The translations under genes were made by a program, and so were the position numbers. Below, piece by piece: positions 25,503-42,278 of a stretch of 64,000 nucleotides of DNA. Positions within the stretch are counted from its first letter, which is position 1; every line of letters starts with the position of its first letter. A model generated the notes under the pieces. It was given only the letters and a program-made list of their open reading frames with translations, was not told where the DNA came from and ran no database searches. This DNA is from Piscicola geometra. Lineage: Eukaryota > Annelida > Clitellata > Hirudinida > Piscicolidae. The stretch is from positions 11,975,220-12,039,219 of the forward strand of contig OX030955.1 in assembly GCA_943735955.1 (NCBI GenBank). Reading direction: 5' to 3'.

Positions 25503-28188
25503 ACCCAATCTCGAAAAATAAAAAAGACTCTATGTTGTTGTTGTTTACTAAAGTAATGTAAACATTTTATTATTCTTTTTTCTTGTTGTCGTCGTTTTCC
25601 ATTTCGGCTTTATATCCGTCCATAAGCAGTATCAGCATCAAGGCGTCTACACTTTTCATAAATTCGGCTTTTTCATTATTTCTAACAAAGTCGCTTGAGA
25701 TTGATTATATAAAAGGAAATTCCTTTTAGAAGGAGGAAAGTACTATAATTGTGAAAACGTAATTGAACCTAGCAGGCTAGAGGGTATCAAGGCATCTTTA
25801 GGCAACTATCATATTATATTCATTCATATTTCTACCTACTGTTTCGAGTTATCTTCGTGGTGACTCAAAAACAAACGGCATAATAATAATAATAATAGAT
25901 GTGTCTATAAAAGTAGTATGGCCCTCAATGCCTCTACTCCTTTCATCATTTGTGATAAATAAAGCTTGTAAAAGAGTCACTTCAAATCAAATAAATTCCA
26001 AATTTAGAAAAAGTATGCTTTTCTATCTATTCAACAATCTCATGTTGTATACACTTAATTAAATATTTCACAAAGTTTGAATTTTAAGTGTAATCTTTAG
26101 TCGCCAGGGGGACAAAAAACTGAAATTTATAAGGGTTTTTTCTTTGATTATTTATAAAATCATGAAATTTAGATGAAGTGCATAATAACAACAAAAATAT
26201 TAACAGCAATAGAGCCATGGCAGTTTCAGTCTGCCTGCCTGCCTGCCTGCCTTCCTCCCTGCCAGCTAGCCTCTGCCTGCACACCTATATCTATTCAATA
26301 TGTAGTAGCATTAGAAGAAGGCTTTCAATTTGAAGGCAGAATGCATTTATTATTAATATTAATTTCCATTTGGATTATTAATATTCACACAATATTCTTC
26401 TTTTTTTTCTATTCATCTACTATGCTTTCATAGGCACTCCAAAGGCTGCCTTCCAACATAAGGCAATTGCTCACACTCAGACTGGCACTGCTTTGTAATT
26501 ATATTTATTGTCTTCATTAATGTTCAAGATGAGAGCTAGATTGCTATTATTAGTATTTATGAACTGCAAAAAAAATTCATTTGAAATGTTCAAGTAGATA
26601 GAAAGAAAGAAAGATTGAATGTAAATGCCATCAGGCAGAAGCAAGTGCAAGAAAGAAGACAAGAAAGAGTCACTCTATAGCAGCATTTGTAGCTACTCTT
26701 TAGCTTGGTATTTCTCATAAACAGTCAAAAGCCTACTCATGCCATGACAGTAAAACATCTTGGATGTATCTTGTATGTATGTATGTATGAGAATGTAGAA
26801 GGTATTAGTTCTTGAAAGAACTAGTTTTAGCTCTAAAGAAACAAGCATCGGATTCTTTTTTCATTTAATTAGACTTATTAAAAAGCTAATTTTTAATTTC
26901 CTTATAACTCTAGTTCTTTCAAATCTCGGTCTTTTCGTTGGCGCCAAAACGCTTTGTTCTTTCAAGTTTATAAACAAAGCCTTTAAACACCCTTCATTTT
27001 GACTTTTAAACGCAATTCTTTTGCCTAAATTTATTAACTTACATTTATATAAGAAAAAGAAGAGTAGAAGGATGATAAGGAGACATTTTCTTTTATTCCA
27101 TAAGTACCTTCAAACCATGCCAATTAAAAATTTCTAAATGATGATGAAGCATTAAAGTGTTATGAGGTGAAATCTTATGAGATAGGTGAGCAGTCAGTCA
27201 GACAGGCAGACAGACAGGCAGGCAGGCAGGCAGGCAGCAGACAGGCACTCAGTCAGTCAGTGAGGCAACAAGACCTAGTCATTAAGCAAAATTTGGGAAT
27301 TTGAGTAAAAGACCAAAAGAAAAACTTATAAAAACATTTAAAACTCACTTGCTGCTTCAGAGGAGAAGGTGAGCAAGAGATTATGAGCCTTATCAATATC
27401 TCTATAGATAGTTGCCAAAAATGACATGCAAATAGTAATAAAAACTAAAAAGTAGAAGAAACATTCTATTTAATTCTATATATCGAGTCAAAAGAATCAT
27501 GTGGATTAAAAATAAGAAGATATACTATTTAGAAATGACATGTGTGAACATGCATTCAGTCAGTCAAGGGCTCTTACAAAGAGGCAAGCAAGGATAGAAT
27601 CCACTTTTGTTGATTGAAAGTAACATGTAAAAGTATAAATTTTATAAAATCAAAATAACTCACCTTTCGACTGTTTACAAAAACTTCATCTCAATCAAGT
27701 ATGTAGAAGGCAAAAACTGCCTAAAAACTATTAGATTGGCATAAACGCACCAAGAAAGAAGTTGTGATTTTCTTTTAATCAAAAAATATCTATCAATCAA
27801 ATATATATGAAAAATGTTTTAAAAGGTTGCAAATGTCAAGAGATTCAATCTGATGTCATGAGAGAGCAGGAGGGCAGACAGGCATAAAGACCTAAGGGAA
27901 ATAATATATACTCTTGACTATATGTTCTTATTATAGGATGAAAATGTAATTTTTTTTATTATCCAAATAACTCACTAATACTAACTATATTGAAATTATT
28001 ATTTTTAGTCGCCAGAGAGCCAAAAATAGCAATAAATAAAATAACAACTGACCGAATGAGAAGGGAGGATGCTTCTTTTTCTTTACACCACCACCACCAA
28101 CAGCAACAACAACAACAACAGCAACAACAACAACAACAGCAGCAACGAAGAAACAACAACAAAGTTTATTTCTTTTTTGAGCATTGGT

Positions 28189-28204
28189 GGCTCTGAAAAG
28201 AGCC
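28189..28204 (-). terminator. H3 3' stem-loop, unit 6
   Basis: Identical to 243-258. Confidence 0.95.
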
Positions 28205-28240
28205 GTTTTGTGGTGCAAGTTAAGTGATGAGCATTTCTTC

Positions 28241-29350
<1,110 letters not shown>

Positions 29351-29387
29351 GTCTCTTTCATCTATCCATCCATCCATCCTCACAAAC

Positions 29388-29403
29388 GGTCCTTTTCAGG
29401 ACC
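29388..29403 (+). terminator. H4 3' stem-loop, unit 6
   Basis: Identical to 1442-1457. Confidence 0.95.
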
Positions 29404-29782
29404 ACAATTTCGAAAAAACAAAAATAACTTTTGTCCTTTACCTCTCATATGAAAGAAAATTATTCTTCTTATTAATGGCTTAATATTCTTGATTGATTGA
29501 TTGAGTGAATTTTTGTTCAATAATAAAAAATGGAATCTCTCAAGTACATAATCATTATTATTATCATGTCTATTCTTGATTTAGTGGACTTTTTTTAAAT
29601 AATTAAAAACTTTATTAAATTGAATCTTTATTAAAAGTAAAAATATACATTTTCGGAGAGTTCAATTTTCAATTCATCTAATCAATTAAGCATTTCATTA
29701 GCGGTGCCGTTAAGAGAGGTGCAGGCTAATATTAAATGAATAATCAACAAAGTGTCTATTTTTTCGTTTTTTGACATTTGGT

Positions 29783-29798
29783 GGCTCTGAAAAGAGCC
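29783..29798 (-). terminator. H2B 3' stem-loop, unit 6
   Basis: Identical to 1837-1852. Confidence 0.95.
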
Positions 29799-29836
29799 TT
29801 TTGATGAATGTTTAATAGTGAGGTAGTAGCAGATTT

Positions 29837-30208
29837 CTACTTGGAGCTGGTGTACTTGGTGACGGCCTTGGTTCCTTCGCTTACAGCGTGCTTCGCCAAC
29901 TCACCAGGCAGCAGGAGTCGAACGGCTGTTTGAATTTCCCTAGACGTGATGGTCGAGCGCTTGTTGTAGTGCGCCAGTCTAGACGCCTCAGCAGCGATTC
30001 TCTCGAAGATGTCGTTCACGAAAGAGTTCATGATCGACATAGCCTTGCCGCTGATGCCGGTGTCGGGGTGCACTTGCTTGAGCACCTTGTAGATGTAAAT
30101 GAAGTAGGACTCCTTTCGCCTCTTCTTCTGCTTCTTATCGGCATTTCTGACCGCCTTCGCCTTACTCGCGGCCTTCTTGGCTCCCTTACTGGCTGGTTTG
30201 GGTGGCAT
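29837..30208 (-). CDS. H2B: Histone H2B, unit 6
   Basis: Protein identical to unit 1 H2B. TATA box at 30294-30302. Confidence 0.99.
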   Translation of the reverse strand: MPPKPASKGAKKAASKAKAVRNADKKQKKRRKESYFIYIYKVLKQVHPDTGISGKAMSIMNSFVNDIFERIAAEASRLAHYNKRSTITSREIQTAVRLLLPGELAKHAVSEGTKAVTKYTSSK

Positions 30209-30634
30209 GCTTGTTGACTAATTGACTGACTAACTGACCGACTGAGAATGAGAATATGTGAAATTTCACAAATGCAGAGTCGACGTCTTGCTACTATTTA
30301 TACGGAAAGCGATCTCGCCACTTTAGTCAAGTTATCACGTGAGCAATTGACTAAAGTTACTCAGCCAATTAGAGCCGACGTTCGAAAGTTTGACTAAAGT
30401 GAAATAGACGAATGGCGGTTGATATTTCAAATTTGACTAAAGTCAAATCGACGAACGGCGGTTGAGACAACAAAGTTGACTAAAGTGAAATCGACGAATG
30501 GCAGTAGAGATTTCAAATTTGACTAAAGTCACTTTTGTATATAAAGGAGCTTTCAAATTTAACTCGACATAACTACCGATCTCCATTCCATTAGATTTTA
30601 CATTTCTTAGTAGTCAACGTCATCAGTCATCAGC
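30209..30634. promoter_or_regulatory. H2B/H2A divergent promoter, unit 6
   Basis: Copy of 2263-2688; periodic elements retained. Confidence 0.85.
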
Positions 30635-31039
30635 ATGTCTGGCAGAGGTAAAGGCGGCAAAGTGAAGGGAAAGTCAAAGACTAGGTCGAGTCGTGCGGGA
30701 CTGCAATTCCCGGTCGGAAGAATTCACAGACTTCTTCGCAAAGGCAACTACGCCGAAAGAATCGGTGCAGGCGCGCCAGTCTACTTGGCCGCCGTGATGG
30801 AGTACTTGGCGGCTGAGGTACTCGAGTTGGCGGGCAACGCCGCGCGTGACAACAAGAAGACGAGAATCATTCCTCGTCACTTGCAACTAGCCATCAGGAA
30901 CGACGAAGAGTTGAACAAACTTTTGTCCGGCGTCACGATCGCCCAAGGTGGTGTCTTGCCAAACATCCAGGCGGTTCTGCTGCCCAAGAAGACCGCTACA
31001 ACTGGTGGAGGAGGCAGCCAGGCTGTTTCCAGTCAGTAA
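30635..31039 (+). CDS. H2A: Histone H2A, unit 6
   Basis: Protein identical to unit 1 H2A. TATA box at 30538-30546. Confidence 0.99.
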   Translation: MSGRGKGGKVKGKSKTRSSRAGLQFPVGRIHRLLRKGNYAERIGAGAPVYLAAVMEYLAAEVLELAGNAARDNKKTRIIPRHLQLAIRNDEELNKLLSGVTIAQGGVLPNIQAVLLPKKTATTGGGGSQAVSSQ

Positions 31040-31080
31040 CGGATTCTGCTTGCTTCTTTACCAGCGAACAACTTCAAAAC

Positions 31081-31096
31081 GGCTCTTTTCAGAGCC
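31081..31096 (+). terminator. H2A 3' stem-loop, unit 6
   Basis: Identical to 3135-3150. Confidence 0.95.
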
Positions 31097-33782
31097 ACCC
31101 AATCTCGAAAAATAAAAAAGACTCTATGTTGTTGTTGTTTACTAAAGTAATGTAAACATTTTATTATTCTTTTTTCTTGTTGTCGTCGTTTTCCATTTCG
31201 GCTTTATATCCGTCCATAAGCAGTATCAGCATCAAGGCGTCTACACTTTTCATAAATTCGGCTTTTTCATTATTTCTAACAAAGTCGCTTGAGATTGATT
31301 ATATAAAAGGAAATTCCTTTTAGAAGGAGGAAAGTACTATAATTGTGAAAACGTAATTGAACCTAGCAGGCTAGAGGGTATCAAGGCATCTTTAGGCAAC
31401 TATCATATTATATTCATTCATATTTCTACCTACTGTTTCGAGTTATCTTCGTGGTGACTCAAAAACAAACGGCATAATAATAATAATAATAGATGTGTCT
31501 ATAAAAGTAGTATGGCCCTCAATGCCTCTACTCCTTTCATCATTTGTGATAAATAAAGCTTGTAAAAGACTCACTTCAAATCAAATAAATTCCAAATTTA
31601 GAAAAAGTATGCTTTTCTATCTATTCAACAATCTCATGTTGTATACACTTAATTAAATATTTCACAAAGTTTGAATTTTAAGTGTAATCTTTAGTCGCCA
31701 GGGGGACAAAAAACTGAAATTTATAAGGGTTTTTTCTTTGATTATTTATAAAATCATGAAATTTAGATGAAGTGCATAATAACAACAAAAATATTAACAG
31801 CAATAGAGCCATGGCAGTTTCAGTCTGCCTGCCTGCCTGCCTGCCTTCCTCCCTGCCAGCTAGCCTCTGCCTGCACACCTATATCTATTCAATATGTAGT
31901 AGCATTAGAAGAAGGCTTTCAATTTGAAGGCAGAATGCATTTATTATTAATATTAATTTCCATTTGGATTATTAATATTCACACAATATTCTTCTTTTTT
32001 TTCTATTCATCTACTATGCTTTCATAGGCACTCCAAAGGCTGCCTTCCAACATAAGGCAATTGCTCACACTCAGACTGGCACTGCTTTGTAATTATATTT
32101 ATTGTCTTCATTAATGTTCAAGATGAGAGCTAGATTGCTATTATTAGTATTTATGAACTGCAAAAAAAATTCATTTGAAATGTTCAAGTAGATAGAAAGA
32201 AAGAAAGATTGAATGTAAATGCCATCAGGCAGAAGCAAGTGCAAGAAAGAAGACAAGAAAGAGTCACTCTATAGCAGCATTTGTAGCTACTCTTTAGCTT
32301 GGTATTTCTCATAAACAGTCAAAAGCCTACTCATGCCATGACAGTAAAACATCTTGGATGTATCTTGTATGTATGTATGTATGAGAATGTAGAAGGTATT
32401 AGTTCTTGAAAGAACTAGTTTTAGCTCTAAAGAAACAAGCATCGGATTCTTTTTTCATTTAATTAGACTTATTAAAAAGCTAATTTTTAATTTCCTTATA
32501 ACTCTAGTTCTTTCAAATCTCGGTCTTTTCGTTGGCGCCAAAACGCTTTGTTCTTTCAAGTTTATAAACAAAGCCTTTAAACACCCTTCATTTTGACTTT
32601 TAAACGCAATTCTTTTGCCTAAATTTATTAACTTACATTTATATAAGAAAAAGAAGAGTAGAAGGATGATAAGGAGACATTTTCTTTTATTCCATAAGTA
32701 CCTTCAAACCATGCCAATTAAAAATTTCTAAATGATGATGAAGCATTAAAGTGTTATGAGGTGAAATCTTATGAGATAGGTGAGCAGTCAGTCAGACAGG
32801 CAGACAGACAGGCAGGCAGGCAGGCAGGCAGCAGACAGGCACTCAGTCAGTCAGTGAGGCAACAAGACCTAGTCATTAAGCAAAATTTGGGAATTTGAGT
32901 AAAAGACCAAAAGAAAAACTTATAAAAACATTTAAAACTCACTTGCTGCTTCAGAGGAGAAGGTGAGCAAGAGATTATGAGCCTTATCAATATCTCTATA
33001 GATAGTTGCCAAAAATGACATGCAAATAGTAATAAAAACTAAAAAGTAGAAGAAACATTCTATTTAATTCTATATATCGAGTCAAAAGAATCATGTGGAT
33101 TAAAAATAAGAAGATATACTATTTAGAAATGACATGTGTGAACATGCATTCAGTCAGTCAAGGGCTCTTACAAAGAGGCAAGCAAGGATAGAATCCACTT
33201 TTGTTGATTGAAAGTAACATGTAAAAGTATAAATTTTATAAAATCAAAATAACTCACCTTTCGACTGTTTACAAAAACTTCATCTCAATCAAGTATGTAG
33301 AAGGCAAAAACTGCCTAAAAACTATTAGATTGGCATAAACGCACCAAGAAAGAAGTTGTGATTTTCTTTTAATCAAAAAATATCTATCAATCAAATATAT
33401 ATGAAAAATGTTTTAAAAGGTTGCAAATGTCAAGAGATTCAATCTGATGTCATGAGAGAGCAGGAGGGCAGACAGGCATAAAGACCTAAGGGAAATAATA
33501 TATACTCTTGACTATATGTTCTTATTATAGGATGAAAATGTAATTTTTTTTATTATCCAAATAACTCACTAATACTAACTATATTGAAATTATTATTTTT
33601 AGTCGCCAGAGAGCCAAAAATAGCAATAAATAAAATAACAACTGACCGAATGAGAAGGGAGGATGCTTCTTTTTCTTTACACCACCACCACCAACAGCAA
33701 CAACAACAACAACAGCAACAACAACAACAACAGCAGCAACGAAGAAACAACAACAAAGTTTATTTCTTTTTTGAGCATTGGT

Positions 33783-33798
33783 GGCTCTGAAAAGAGCC
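33783..33798 (-). terminator. H3 3' stem-loop, unit 7
   Basis: Identical to 243-258. Confidence 0.95.
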
Positions 33799-33834
33799 GT
33801 TTTGTGGTGCAAGTTAAGTGATGAGCATTTCTTC

Positions 33835-34944
<1,110 letters not shown>

Positions 34945-34981
34945 GTCTCTTTCATCTATCCATCCATCCATCCTCACAAAC

Positions 34982-34997
34982 GGTCCTTTTCAGGACC
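34982..34997 (+). terminator. H4 3' stem-loop, unit 7
   Basis: Identical to 1442-1457. Confidence 0.95.
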
Positions 34998-35376
34998 ACA
35001 ATTTCGAAAAAACAAAAATAACTTTTGTCCTTTACCTCTCATATGAAAGAAAATTATTCTTCTTATTAATGGCTTAATATTCTTGATTGATTGATTGAGT
35101 GAATTTTTGTTCAATAATAAAAAATGGAATCTCTCAAGTACATAATCATTATTATTATCATGTCTATTCTTGATTTAGTGGACTTTTTTTAAATAATTAA
35201 AAACTTTATTAAATTGAATCTTTATTAAAAGTAAAAATATACATTTTCGGAGAGTTCAATTTTCAATTCATCTAATCAATTAAGCATTTCATTAGCGGTG
35301 CCGTTAAGAGAGGTGCAGGCTAATATTAAATGAATAATCAACAAAGTGTCTATTTTTTCGTTTTTTGACATTTGGT

Positions 35377-35392
35377 GGCTCTGAAAAGAGCC
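35377..35392 (-). terminator. H2B 3' stem-loop, unit 7
   Basis: Identical to 1837-1852. Confidence 0.95.
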
Positions 35393-35430
35393 TTTTGATG
35401 AATGTTTAATAGTGAGGTAGTAGCAGATTT

Positions 35431-35802
35431 CTACTTGGAGCTGGTGTACTTGGTGACGGCCTTGGTTCCTTCGCTTACAGCGTGCTTCGCCAACTCACCA
35501 GGCAGCAGGAGTCGAACGGCTGTTTGAATTTCCCTAGACGTGATGGTCGAGCGCTTGTTGTAGTGCGCCAGTCTAGACGCCTCAGCAGCGATTCTCTCGA
35601 AGATGTCGTTCACGAAAGAGTTCATGATCGACATAGCCTTGCCGCTGATGCCGGTGTCGGGGTGCACTTGCTTGAGCACCTTGTAGATGTAAATGAAGTA
35701 GGACTCCTTTCGCCTCTTCTTCTGCTTCTTATCGGCATTTCTGACCGCCTTCGCCTTACTCGCGGCCTTCTTGGCTCCCTTACTGGCTGGTTTGGGTGGC
35801 AT
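35431..35802 (-). CDS. H2B: Histone H2B, unit 7
   Basis: Protein identical to unit 1 H2B. TATA box at 35888-35896. Confidence 0.99.
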   Translation of the reverse strand: MPPKPASKGAKKAASKAKAVRNADKKQKKRRKESYFIYIYKVLKQVHPDTGISGKAMSIMNSFVNDIFERIAAEASRLAHYNKRSTITSREIQTAVRLLLPGELAKHAVSEGTKAVTKYTSSK

Positions 35803-36228
35803 GCTTGTTGACTAATTGACTGACTAACTGACCGACTGAGAATGAGAATATGTGAAATTTCACAAATGCAGAGTCGACGTCTTGCTACTATTTATACGGA
35901 AAGCGATCTCGCCACTTTAGTCAAGTTATCACGTGAGCAATTGACTAAAGTTACTCAGCCAATTAGAGCCGACGTTCGAAAGTTTGACTAAAGTGAAATA
36001 GACGAATGGCGGTTGATATTTCAAATTTGACTAAAGTCAAATCGACGAACAGCGGTTGAGACAACAAAGTTGACTAAAGTGAAATCGACGAATGGCAGTA
36101 GAGATTTCAAATTTGACTAAAGTCACTTTTGTATATAAAGGAGCTTTCAAATTTAACTCGACATAACTACCGATCTCCATTCCATTAGATTTTACATTTC
36201 TTAGTAGTCAACGTCATCAGTCATCAGC
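35803..36228. promoter_or_regulatory. H2B/H2A divergent promoter, unit 7
   Basis: Copy of 2263-2688 with G-to-A at 36051 in the block between the third and fourth periodic elements; the elements themselves are intact. Confidence 0.85.
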
Positions 36229-36633
36229 ATGTCTGGCAGAGGTAAAGGCGGCAAAGTGAAGGGAAAGTCAAAGACTAGGTCGAGTCGTGCGGGACTGCAA
36301 TTCCCGGTCGGAAGAATTCACAGACTTCTTCGCAAAGGCAACTACGCCGAAAGAATCGGTGCAGGCGCGCCAGTCTACTTGGCCGCCGTGATGGAGTACT
36401 TGGCGGCTGAGGTACTCGAGTTGGCGGGCAACGCCGCGCGTGACAACAAGAAGACGAGAATCATTCCTCGTCACTTGCAACTAGCCATCAGGAACGACGA
36501 AGAGTTGAACAAACTTTTGTCCGGCGTCACGATCGCCCAAGGTGGTGTCTTGCCAAACATCCAGGCGGTTCTGCTGCCCAAGAAGACCGCTACAACTGGT
36601 GGAGGAGGCAGCCAGGCTGTTTCCAGTCAGTAA
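36229..36633 (+). CDS. H2A: Histone H2A, unit 7
   Basis: Protein identical to unit 1 H2A. TATA box at 36132-36140. Confidence 0.99.
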   Translation: MSGRGKGGKVKGKSKTRSSRAGLQFPVGRIHRLLRKGNYAERIGAGAPVYLAAVMEYLAAEVLELAGNAARDNKKTRIIPRHLQLAIRNDEELNKLLSGVTIAQGGVLPNIQAVLLPKKTATTGGGGSQAVSSQ

Positions 36634-36674
36634 CGGATTCTGCTTGCTTCTTTACCAGCGAACAACTTCAAAAC

Positions 36675-36690
36675 GGCTCTTTTCAGAGCC
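36675..36690 (+). terminator. H2A 3' stem-loop, unit 7
   Basis: Identical to 3135-3150. Confidence 0.95.
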
Positions 36691-39273
36691 ACCCAATCTC
36701 GAAAAATAAAAAAGACTCTATGTTGTTGTTGTTTACTAAAGTAATGTAAACATTTTATTATTCTTTTTTCTTGTTGTCGTCGTTTTCCATTTCGGCTTTA
36801 TATCCGTCCATAAGCAGTATCAGCATCAAGGCGTCTACACTTTTCATAAATTCGGCTTTTTCATTATTTCTAACAAAGTCGCTTCAGATTGATTATATAA
36901 AAGGAAATTCCTTTTAGAAGGAGGAAAGTACTATAATTGTGAAAACGTAATTGAACCTAGCAGGCTAGAGGGTATCAAGGCATCTTTAGGCAACTATCAT
37001 ATTATATTCATTCATATTTCTACCTACTGTTTCGAGTTATCTTCGTGGTGACTCAAAAACAAACGGCATAATAATAATAATAATAGATGTGTCTATAAAA
37101 GTAGTATGGCCCTCAATGCCTCTACTCCTTTCATCATTTGTGATAAATAAAGCTTGTAAAAGACTCACTTCAAATCAAATAAATTCCAAATTTAGAAAAA
37201 GTATGCTTTTCTATCTATTCAACAATCTCATGTTGTATACACTTAATTAAATATTTCACAAAGTTTGAATTTTAAGTGTAATCTTTAGTCGCCAGGGGGA
37301 CAAAAAACTGAAATTTATAAGGGTTTTTTCTTTGATTATTTATAAAATCATGAAATTTAGATGAAGTGCATAATAACAACAAAAATATTAACAGCAATAG
37401 AGCCATGGCAGTTTCAGTCTGCCTGCCTGCCTGCCTGCCTTCCTCCCTGCCAGCTAGCCTCTGCCTGCACACCTATATCTATTCAATATGTAGTAGCATT
37501 AGAAGAAGGCTTTCAATTTGAAGGCAGAATGCATTTATTATTAATATTAATTTCCATTTGGATTATTAATATTCACACAATATTCTTCTTTTTTTTCTAT
37601 TCATCTACTATGCTTTCATAGGCACTCCAAAGGCTGCCTTCCAACATAAGGCAATTGCTCACACTCAGACTGGCACTGCTTTGTAATTATATTTATTGTC
37701 TTCATTAATGTTCAAGATGAGAGCTAGATTGCTATTATTAGTATTTATGAACTGCAAAAAAAATTCATTTGAAATGTTCAAGTAGATAGAAAGAAAGAAA
37801 GATTGAATGTAAATGCCATCAGGCAGAAGCAAGTGCAAGAAAGAAGACAAGAAAGAGTCACTCTATAGCAGCATTTGTAGCTACTCTTTAGCTTGGTATT
37901 TCTCATAAACAGTCAAAAGCCTACTCATGCCATGACAGTAAAACATCTTGGATGTATCTTGTATGTATGTATGTATGAGAATGTAGAAGGTATTAGTTCT
38001 TGAAAGAACTAGTTTTAGCTCTAAAGAAACAAGCATCGGATTCTTTTTTCATTTAATTAGACTTATTAAAAAGCTAATTTTTAATTTCCTTATAACTCTA
38101 GTTCTTTCAAATCTCGGTCTTTTCGTTGGCGCCAAAACGCTTTGTTCTTTCAAGTTTATAAACAAAGCCTTTAAACACCCTTCATTTTGACTTTTAAACG
38201 CAATTCTTTTGCCTAAATTTATTAACTTACATTTATATAAGAAAAAGAAGAGTAGAAGGATGATAAGGAGACATTTTCTTTTATTCCATAAGTACCTTCA
38301 AACCATGCCAATTAAAAATTTCTAAATGATGATGAAGCATTAAAGTGTTATGAGGTGAAATCTTATGAGATAGGTGAGCAGTCAGTCAGACAGGCAGACA
38401 GACAGGCAGGCAGGCAGGCAGGCAGCAGACAGGCACTCAGTCAGTCAGTGAGGCAACAAGACCTAGTCATTAAGCAAAATTTGGGAATTTGAGTAAAAGA
38501 CCAAAAGAAAAACTTATAAAAACATTTAAAACTCACTTGCTGCTTCAGAGGAGAAGGTGAGCAAGAGATTATGAGCCTTATCAATATCTCTATAGATAGT
38601 TGCCAAAAATGACATGCAAATAGTAATAAAAACTAAAAAGTAGAAGAAACATTCTATTTAATTCTATATATCGAGTCAAAAGAATCATGTGGATTAAAAA
38701 TAAGAAGATATACTATTAAGAAATGACATGTGTGAACATGCATTCAGTCAGTCAAGGGCTCTTACAAAGAGGCAAGCAAGGATAGAATCCACTTTTGTTG
38801 ATTGAAAGTAGCATGTAAAAGTATAAATTTTATAAAATCAAAATAACTCACCTTTCGACTGTTTACAAAAACTTCATCTCAATCAAGTATGTAGAAGGCA
38901 AAAACTGCCTAAAAACTATTAGATTGGCATAAACGCACCAAGAAAGAAGTTGTGATTTTCTTTTAATCAAAAAATATCTATCAATCAAATATATATGAAA
39001 AATGTTTTAAAAGGTTGCAAATGTCAAGAGATTCAATCTGATGTCATGAGAGAGCAGGAGGGCAGACAGGCATAAAGACCTAAAGGAAATAATATATACT
39101 CTTGACTATATGTTCTTATTATAGGATGAAAATGTAATTTTTTTTATTATCCAAATAACTCACTAATACTAACTATATTGAAATTATTATTTTTAGTCGC
39201 CAGAGAGCCAAAAATAGCAATAAATAAAATAACAACTGACCGAATGAGAAGGGAGGATGCTTCTTTTTCTTTA

Positions 39274-39328
39274 CACCACCACCACCACCACCACCACCAA
39301 CAGCAACAACAACAACAACAGCAGCAAC
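39274..39328. repeat. Rearranged CAC/CAA tract, unit 8
   Basis: Eight CAC instead of four and a CAA/CAG part six triplets shorter, net minus 6 bp. This is the only microsatellite length variant beside H3 in the window. Confidence 0.92.
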
Positions 39329-39370
39329 GAAGAAACAACAACAAAGTTTATTTCTTTTTTGAGCATTGGT

Positions 39371-39386
39371 GGCTCTGAAAAGAGCC
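39371..39386 (-). terminator. H3 3' stem-loop, unit 8
   Basis: Identical to 243-258, so the Tyr87 H3 transcript keeps normal 3' processing signals. Confidence 0.95.
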
Positions 39387-39422
39387 GTTTTGTGGTGCAA
39401 GTTAAGTGATGAGCATTTCTTC

Positions 39423-40532
<1,110 letters not shown>

Positions 40533-40569
40533 GTCTCTTTCATCTATCCATCCATCCATCCTCACAAAC

Positions 40570-40585
40570 GGTCCTTTTCAGGACC
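40570..40585 (+). terminator. H4 3' stem-loop, unit 8
   Basis: Identical to 1442-1457. Confidence 0.95.
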
Positions 40586-40964
40586 ACAATTTCGAAAAAA
40601 CAAAAATAACTTTTGTCCTTTACCTCTCATATGAAAGAAAATTATTCTTCTTATTAATGGCTTAATATTCTTGATTGATTGATTGAGTGAATTTTTGTTC
40701 AATAATAAAAAATGGAATCTCTCAAGTACATAATCATTATTATTATCATGTCTATTCTTGATTTAGTGGACTTTTTTTAAATAATTAAAAACTTTATTAA
40801 ATTGAATCTTTATTAAAAGTAAAAATATACATTTTCGGAGAGTTCAATTTTCAATTCATCTAATCAATTAAGCATTTCATTAGCGGTGCCGTTAAGAGAG
40901 GTGCAGGCTAATATTAAATGAATAATCAACAAAGTGTCTATTTTTTCGTTTTTTGACATTTGGT

Positions 40965-40980
40965 GGCTCTGAAAAGAGCC
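40965..40980 (-). terminator. H2B 3' stem-loop, unit 8
   Basis: Identical to 1837-1852. Confidence 0.95.
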
Positions 40981-41018
40981 TTTTGATGAATGTTTAATAG
41001 TGAGGTAGTAGCAGATTT

Positions 41019-41390
41019 CTACTTGGAGCTGGTGTACTTGGTGACGGCCTTGGTTCCTTCGCTTACAGCGTGCTTCGCCAACTCACCAGGCAGCAGGAGT
41101 CGAACGGCTGTTTGAATTTCCCTAGACGTGATGGTCGAGCGCTTGTTGTAGTGCGCCAGTCTAGACGCCTCAGCAGCGATTCTCTCGAAGATGTCGTTCA
41201 CGAAAGAGTTCATGATCGACATAGCCTTGCCGCTGATGCCGGTGTCGGGGTGCACTTGCTTGAGCACCTTGTAGATGTAAATGAAGTAGGACTCCTTTCG
41301 CCTCTTCTTCTGCTTCTTATCGGCATTTCTGACCGCCTTCGCCTTACTCGCGGCCTTCTTGGCTCCCTTACTGGCTGGTTTGGGTGGCAT
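41019..41390 (-). CDS. H2B: Histone H2B, unit 8
   Basis: Protein identical to unit 1 H2B. TATA box at 41476-41484. Confidence 0.99.
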   Translation of the reverse strand: MPPKPASKGAKKAASKAKAVRNADKKQKKRRKESYFIYIYKVLKQVHPDTGISGKAMSIMNSFVNDIFERIAAEASRLAHYNKRSTITSREIQTAVRLLLPGELAKHAVSEGTKAVTKYTSSK

Positions 41391-41816
41391 GCTTGTTGAC
41401 TAATTGACTGACTAACTGACCGACTGAGAATGAGAATATGTGAAATTTCACAAATGCAGAGTCGACGTCTTGCTACTATTTATACGGAAAGCGATCTCGC
41501 CACTTTAGTCAAGTTATCACGTGAGCAATTGACTAAAGTTACTCAGCCAATTAGAGCCGACGTTCGAAAGTTTGACTAAAGTGAAATAGACGAATGGCGG
41601 TTGATATTTCAAATTTGACTAAAGTCAAATCGACGAACGGCGGTTGAGACAACAAAGTTGACTAAAGTGAAATCGACGAATGGCAGTAGAGATTTCAAAT
41701 TTGACTAAAGTCACTTTTGTATATAAAGGAGCTTTCAAATTTAACTCGACATAACTACCGATCTCCATTCCATTAGATTTTACATTTCTTAGTAGTCAAC
41801 GTCATCAGTCATCAGC
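41391..41816. promoter_or_regulatory. H2B/H2A divergent promoter, unit 8
   Basis: Copy of 2263-2688; periodic elements retained. Confidence 0.85.
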
Positions 41817-42221
41817 ATGTCTGGCAGAGGTAAAGGCGGCAAAGTGAAGGGAAAGTCAAAGACTAGGTCGAGTCGTGCGGGACTGCAATTCCCGGTCGGA
41901 AGAATTCACAGACTTCTTCGCAAAGGCAACTACGCCGAAAGAATCGGTGCAGGCGCGCCAGTCTACTTGGCCGCCGTGATGGAGTACTTGGCGGCTGAGG
42001 TACTCGAGTTGGCGGGCAACGCCGCGCGTGACAACAAGAAGACGAGAATCATTCCTCGTCACTTGCAACTAGCCATCAGGAACGACGAAGAGTTGAACAA
42101 ACTTTTGTCCGGCGTCACGATCGCCCAAGGTGGTGTCTTGCCAAACATCCAGGCGGTTCTGCTGCCCAAGAAGACCGCTACAACTGGTGGAGGAGGCAGC
42201 CAGGCTGTTTCCAGTCAGTAA
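41817..42221 (+). CDS. H2A: Histone H2A, unit 8
   Basis: Protein identical to unit 1 H2A. TATA box at 41720-41728. Confidence 0.99.
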   Translation: MSGRGKGGKVKGKSKTRSSRAGLQFPVGRIHRLLRKGNYAERIGAGAPVYLAAVMEYLAAEVLELAGNAARDNKKTRIIPRHLQLAIRNDEELNKLLSGVTIAQGGVLPNIQAVLLPKKTATTGGGGSQAVSSQ

Positions 42222-42262
42222 CGGATTCTGCTTGCTTCTTTACCAGCGAACAACTTCAAAAC

Positions 42263-42278
42263 GGCTCTTTTCAGAGCC
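42263..42278 (+). terminator. H2A 3' stem-loop, unit 8
   Basis: Identical to 3135-3150. Confidence 0.95.

Larger units (their letters stand above)
25446..28240. other. H2A-to-H3 spacer, unit 5
   Basis: Copy of the unit 1 spacer with G at 25976. TATA at 25706-25716, E2F-like palindrome at 26938-26949. No gene. Confidence 0.85.
31040..33834. other. H2A-to-H3 spacer, unit 6
   Basis: Copy of the unit 1 spacer. TATA at 31300-31310, E2F-like palindrome at 32532-32543. No gene. Confidence 0.85.
36634..39422. other. H2A-to-H3 spacer, unit 7
   Basis: 2789 bp, with changes at 36885, 38718, 38811 and 39084 and the shortened unit 8 microsatellite at its right end. TATA at 36894-36904, E2F-like palindrome at 38126-38137. 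No gene. Confidence 0.85.
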
